This document shows positions 7,098 through 8,878 of a DNA stretch of 8,878 bases, piece by piece (position 1 is the stretch's first letter; every line of letters starts with the position of its first letter). The notes beneath the pieces were generated by a model, which was given only the letters and a program-made list of their open reading frames with translations, was not told the DNA's origin and did not search any database. Made by a program: the position numbers and the translations under genes. Location of the stretch: assembly GCA_021731185.1 (NCBI GenBank), contig JAKFXW010000076.1, forward strand, positions 1 through 8,878. The letters run 5' to 3'. Origin of the DNA: Gallionellaceae bacterium. GTDB taxonomy: Bacteria; Pseudomonadota; Gammaproteobacteria; Burkholderiales; Gallionellaceae.

Positions 7098-7202
7098 CCA
7101 CTCTAAACTGGCGGGACACTACAGCATACCTGTTTTGTTGCCGAAGGCTCGGTTTCGCGTGCAGCAGGCTCGCTTATTGCGAGCAGCCAGTTTAGTGAGT
7201 GG
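7098..7202 (-). other. Nested inverted-repeat element between rpsT and argD
   Basis: The outer arms CCACTC-TAAACTGG (7098-7111) and CCAGTTTAGTGAGTGG (7187-7202) pair over 14 bp, with a 2-nt bulge at 7195-7196. Inside lie three more hairpins: GCTCGC/GCGAGC (7168-7173 with 7179-7184, 5-nt loop), CCGA/TCGG (7141-7144 with 7149-7152) and ACAG/CTGT (7121-7124 with 7130-7133). The result is a cloverleaf-like fold of about 105 nt. No target-site duplication or U-run flanks it. It may be the folded 3' UTR of rpsT, an attenuator ahead of argD, a small RNA or a miniature transposable element; the sequence alone does not decide. Confidence 0.5.
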
Positions 7203-7206
7203 GCGA

Positions 7207-7237
7207 GAAAAAGAAAAAGTTGGCTTACGCCATAGCC
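7207..7237 (-). terminator. Possible weak intrinsic terminator at the rpsT stop
   Basis: On the minus strand, the last rpsT codons and the stop allow a 4-bp GC-rich stem (GGCT at 7237-7234 with AGCC at 7225-7222, 8-nt loop). It is followed closely by an ACTTTTTCTTTTT tract (7219-7207). The stem is short, so termination would be partial at best. The U-rich tract is the only one immediately after rpsT. Confidence 0.3.
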
Positions 7238-7488
7238 TTGATAGCCGCAGATAGACGGCTTTTATGACGCGATGCTTTGTTTTTGTGAACAATTTTTTTG
7301 TCAGCGATCGAGTCAACCACGCTGGTGGATTCAACAAATGCGGCTTGCGCGACGGCTTTGTCGCCCCCTTCGATGGCTTTAATTACTTTTTTAATCGCAG
7401 TACGCAGTTCCGAACGCAGGCTGGTGTTGTGCTCGCGTTGTTTATCTGCCTGACGGGCGCGTTTTCTGGCTTGTGCTGTGTTGGCCAT
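7225..7488 (-). CDS. rpsT: 30S ribosomal protein S20
   Basis: The 87-residue, strongly basic protein is the normal length of bacterial S20, a primary binder of 16S rRNA in the small subunit. It opens with the family signature MANTAQARKRARQADKQREHN and continues with the helical, lysine-rich SELRTAIKKVIKAI and ADKKIVHKNKASRHKSRLSAAI segments. The ATG has a good AGGAG ribosome site (7498-7494) five bases upstream. It is monocistronic or leads into the arg genes, which lie 263 bp downstream on the same strand. A promoter with a perfect -10 and a GC-rich discriminator lies just upstream, fitting growth-rate control of ribosomal genes. Confidence 0.98.
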   Translation of the reverse strand: MANTAQARKRARQADKQREHNTSLRSELRTAIKKVIKAIEGGDKAVAQAAFVESTSVVDSIADKKIVHKNKASRHKSRLSAAIKAMA

Positions 7489-7521
7489 AATTTCTCCTAA
7501 GAATTTTGCTTACAAATAAAA

Positions 7522-7559
7522 GGCGCGCATTATATACGAAGACGCGGCGGGGTTGGCAA
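7522..7559 (-). promoter_or_regulatory. rpsT promoter with GC-rich discriminator
   Basis: On the minus strand a TTGCCA -35 (7559-7554) is followed by the overlapping -10 options TATATA (7536-7531, 17-bp spacer) and TATAAT (7534-7529, 19-bp spacer). The discriminator is GCGCGCC (7528-7522). The predicted start is about 30-35 nt before the rpsT ATG. The 13-nt TATAAT-discriminator core is identical to that of the tRNA-Leu promoter. Stringent repression by ppGpp/DksA is the usual behaviour of such promoters and is inferred here. Confidence 0.72.
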
Positions 7560-7796
7560 TATTTGTTGGATATCGGGGGAAATTGTTGTGTCAAATTATT
7601 GGTTGACGGGCGAGAAAAAATTGAATAACCTTACAAATTGACAGCTTCCCTTACGGGTTACGGGGCTGGTGTTGATAGGGGTGCGTTACGCCGCATGTAC
7701 GACACTTGGTCAAAGCTTGGAAAATCTTCATCAGGCGGGCGACCGTGAAACTGTTTTGATTGAAAGAAGGGAAGTCTCGATGTTTATCGTTTTCAG

Positions 7797-7816
7797 CACA
7801 CCGCACACCGCACACC
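7797..7816 (+). repeat. Short tandem repeat, CACACCG x 2.9
   Basis: The 7-mer CACACCG occurs at 7797-7803 and 7804-7810, and a third copy at 7811-7816 lacks its last base. It lies in the gene-free stretch and has no known role. Confidence 0.6.
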
Positions 7817-7928
7817 CAAGCGGGAAATATCCTCGTCTATGTTCGAGTTTCGCCGTTTGCCACTCGGCGCGACGCTATTCAATAAGCCCGACCAGGATGA
7901 TATGCGCTGCCACCGCACTCTAATCATC

Positions 7929-7969
7929 GTGGGAGGGGCTGTGTCAATCCCACACCCGACTTGTCGGGT
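7929..7969 (+). promoter_or_regulatory. Two adjacent hairpins about 110 nt before the lipoprotein start
   Basis: GTGGGA (7929-7934) pairs with TCCCAC (7948-7953), and immediately after it ACCCGAC (7954-7960) pairs with GTCGGGT (7963-7969). No T-run follows the second hairpin, so a plain terminator is unlikely. They could be part of a structured leader or a REP-like unit. Confidence 0.35.
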
Positions 7970-8077
7970 AGCGGATTGCCCGACTTTGTTAAAAACCGCT
8001 CCCGCGCAATATGCATTTCATCCCGCAATCACCGCATCATCCCAACCCCTGCAACTATCTTTAGGAGTAAAGCAATC

Positions 8078-8878
8078 ATGAAGACAATTAAAATATTGTT
8101 GGCCATATTTTTCAGTATCCTTGTTGCAGCCTGTAGCGATGGTGGTAGTGAAGCTCCCACTGGCTCCATTGGCTCCACTGGCTCCACTGGCTCCACTGGC
8201 TTCATCGCCCCCGGCGCCCCCAGCGCACCGACCATTGTCGCAGCGACCGCAGGCAACGAGCGAATCGTCGTGGAGTTCACTGCACCCGCATCGAATGGCG
8301 GCTCGGCGATAACCAGCTATACCGCCACCTGCGGCGCAGTAAGCGCGCCTGGTGCAGCGTCGCCTGTCATGTTCACTGGCCTCAATAACGTAGTCACTGA
8401 CCTCAATGTCATGGTCACTGGCCTCGATAACCGCACGCCCTATACCTGCACGGTAACAGCCACCAACGCGGTGGGTCCGGGTGCGGCCTCGGCGGTCTCC
8501 AATAGCGTTACACCTATGGCGACTATTGCGACAAAGACAAAGATCAATGACACGGGCCAGACGCGTTGTTACAACGATACAGTTGAAGTTGATTGCGCCA
8601 CCCTTGCGGCCACGCATCTCCGCCAAGACGCTCTCTTCGGGCGCGATGCTGATGCTGCCCTGATCAAAGTCGGCGCGGGTGCAGCCGGGTTTGATTTCAC
8701 CAAAGTGTGCATGAGTGGCGAACTCGCCGGTGTCGGTGCTTGTGCAGCCAGCCCCCTCGCTGCCAACGCCGCCGATCCCGCCCTCACCGACTGGGCCTGC
8801 ACCAAAGACAATAACACCGGCCTGACTTGGTCGTTGGAAACACAGGTAGCCGTTTGGGCGGAGGCCACCACCTGTCTC
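8078..8878 (+). CDS. Secreted lipoprotein with fibronectin type III and DUF1566/Lcl-like region, 3'-truncated
   Basis: The frame is open from the ATG at 8078 to the window end (267 codons, no stop). An AGGAG ribosome site (8063-8067) lies ten bases upstream. Residues 1-18 form a short signal peptide (MKTIKILLAIFFSILVAA) leading to lipobox cysteine C19, so the protein should be lipid-anchored. Residues 28-42 are Gly-X-Y type TGS repeats. Residues 46-146 form one fibronectin type III domain (PSAPTIVAATAGNERIVVEF ... YTCTVTATNAVGPG ... SNSVTP) with an internal strand duplication. After that, TGQTRCYND, a GRDAD segment, GFDFTKVCMSGELAG and WACTKDNNTGLTW match the cysteine-containing stretch found in DUF1566/Lcl-type proteins. 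These are usually surface or periplasmic and of unknown function, and an adhesion or binding role is only a guess. No partner gene is visible, and it diverges from rpsT. Confidence 0.9.
   Translation, partial: MKTIKILLAIFFSILVAACSDGGSEAPTGSIGSTGSTGSTGFIAPGAPSAPTIVAATAGNERIVVEFTAPASNGGSAITSYTATCGAVSAPGAASPVMFTGLNNVVTDLNVMVTGLDNRTPYTCTVTATNAVGPGAASAVSNSVTPMATIATKTKINDTGQTRCYNDTVEVDCATLAATHLRQDALFGRDADAALIKVGAGAAGFDFTKVCMSGELAGVGACAASPLAANAADPALTDWACTKDNNTGLTWSLETQVAVWAEATTCL
8159..8203 (+). repeat. Five 9-bp repeats encoding a Thr-Gly-Ser linker
   Basis: Units ACTGGCTCC, ATTGGCTCC, ACTGGCTCC, ACTGGCTCC and ACTGGCTTC run in frame (8159-8203), encoding TGS, IGS, TGS, TGS and TGF. Glycine recurs every third residue, a very short collagen-like pattern between the lipid anchor and the FnIII domain. 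Near-identical units could slip in copy number without breaking the frame. Confidence 0.9.
8366..8431 (+). repeat. Internal duplication inside the FnIII domain
   Basis: A 24-nt unit coding VMFTGLNN (8366-8389) is followed by an 18-nt partial copy, VVTDLN (8390-8407), and another 24-nt copy, VMVTGLDN (8408-8431). Ordinary bacterial FnIII domains have one such V-x-V-T-G-L strand before the YTCTVTA strand. The domain here therefore carries two extra strand-like segments, all in frame. Confidence 0.75.

Larger units (their letters stand above)
7560..8077. other. Gene-free stretch upstream of the lipoprotein gene
   Basis: No open frame here has recognisable protein character on either strand; the longest plus-strand frame (7669-7923) has low-complexity composition, no good ribosome site and no known motif. 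Structure that can be seen: a tandem CACACCG repeat (7797-7816), a hairpin GTGGGA/TCCCAC (7929-7934 with 7948-7953) next to ACCCGAC/GTCGGGT (7954-7960 with 7963-7969), and a further CCCGACTT copy near 7980. A poor sigma-70 candidate (TTGACG at 7603-7608, TAACCT at 7626-7631) could drive the plus strand but is not convincing. The stretch may be decayed sequence or a long regulated 5' leader. Confidence 0.5.

Noticed and set aside
7087..7202. The nested repeat as an integron attC site
   Set aside because: The arms lack the RYYYAAC/GTTRRRY core sites, and no cassette or integrase is nearby.
7201..7619. Exact 12-mer GGGCGAGAAAAA on both sides of rpsT (7201-7212 and 7608-7619), as possible target-site duplication
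   Set aside because: A low-complexity 12-mer pair is expected by chance in about 9 kb, and rpsT is an essential housekeeping gene with its own promoter, not a transposed unit.
7669..7923. Plus-strand 84-codon open frame in the gap before the lipoprotein
   Set aside because: No ribosome site, no motif, unusual composition and internal simple repeats; nothing supports translation.
8018..8626. Long minus-strand open frame opposite the lipoprotein gene
   Set aside because: It is the antisense shadow of the lipoprotein frame; the plus strand has the ribosome site, signal peptide and domain matches.
1..8878. CRISPR array, riboswitch, prophage or toxin-antitoxin pair
   Set aside because: No regularly spaced long repeats, no recognisable riboswitch core, no phage structural or integrase gene and no paired small genes were seen.

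Overview
The window looks like bacterial chromosome from a proteobacterium, most likely a betaproteobacterium of the Nitrosomonadales/Gallionellaceae kind. That placement is an inference from protein style (ArgD beginning MSHLMNTYARLP, the S20 and YajQ sequences, the DUF1566-type lipoprotein) and from the linkage of rpsT with arginine genes; no taxonomic marker is present.

Layout. Positions 1-2124 (+) hold the C-terminal two thirds of a type I restriction endonuclease R subunit (hsdR), whose N-terminus lies outside the window. A gene-free stretch of about 340 bp follows. It carries a cluster of GYAGTAAC repeats and a probable terminator, and it ends at the 3' end of a tRNA-Leu(UAA) gene on the minus strand. 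From there to about 7490 everything is on the minus strand. In transcription order these are rpsT (ribosomal protein S20), argD, argF, argG, ppnP, yajQ and then tRNA-Leu. From 7489 to 8077 there is no convincing gene, only the rpsT promoter and small hairpins. From 8078 to the right edge a plus-strand gene begins for a secreted lipoprotein: a lipobox, a short Gly-X-Y linker, one fibronectin type III domain and the start of a DUF1566/Lcl-like domain. It is cut by the window end.

How the genes work together. ArgD, ArgF and ArgG perform consecutive late steps of arginine synthesis: N-acetylornithine formation, then ornithine to citrulline, then citrulline to argininosuccinate. argD and argF are separated by a single base and are probably translationally coupled. 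argG and ppnP follow at short distances and may be cotranscribed. yajQ has its own strong ribosome site after a hairpin. The rpsT and tRNA-Leu promoters share an identical 13-nt core with a GC-rich discriminator, as expected for growth-rate or stringent control. The restriction gene lies on the 3' side of the tRNA gene, the usual side for island integration, so the left part of the window may be the edge of an accessory region.

I did not find a clearly new biological system. The best candidates for a second look are the nested inverted-repeat element between rpsT and argD (7098-7202), the repeat cluster beside the tRNA (2319-2385), and the repeat-built lipoprotein at the right edge.
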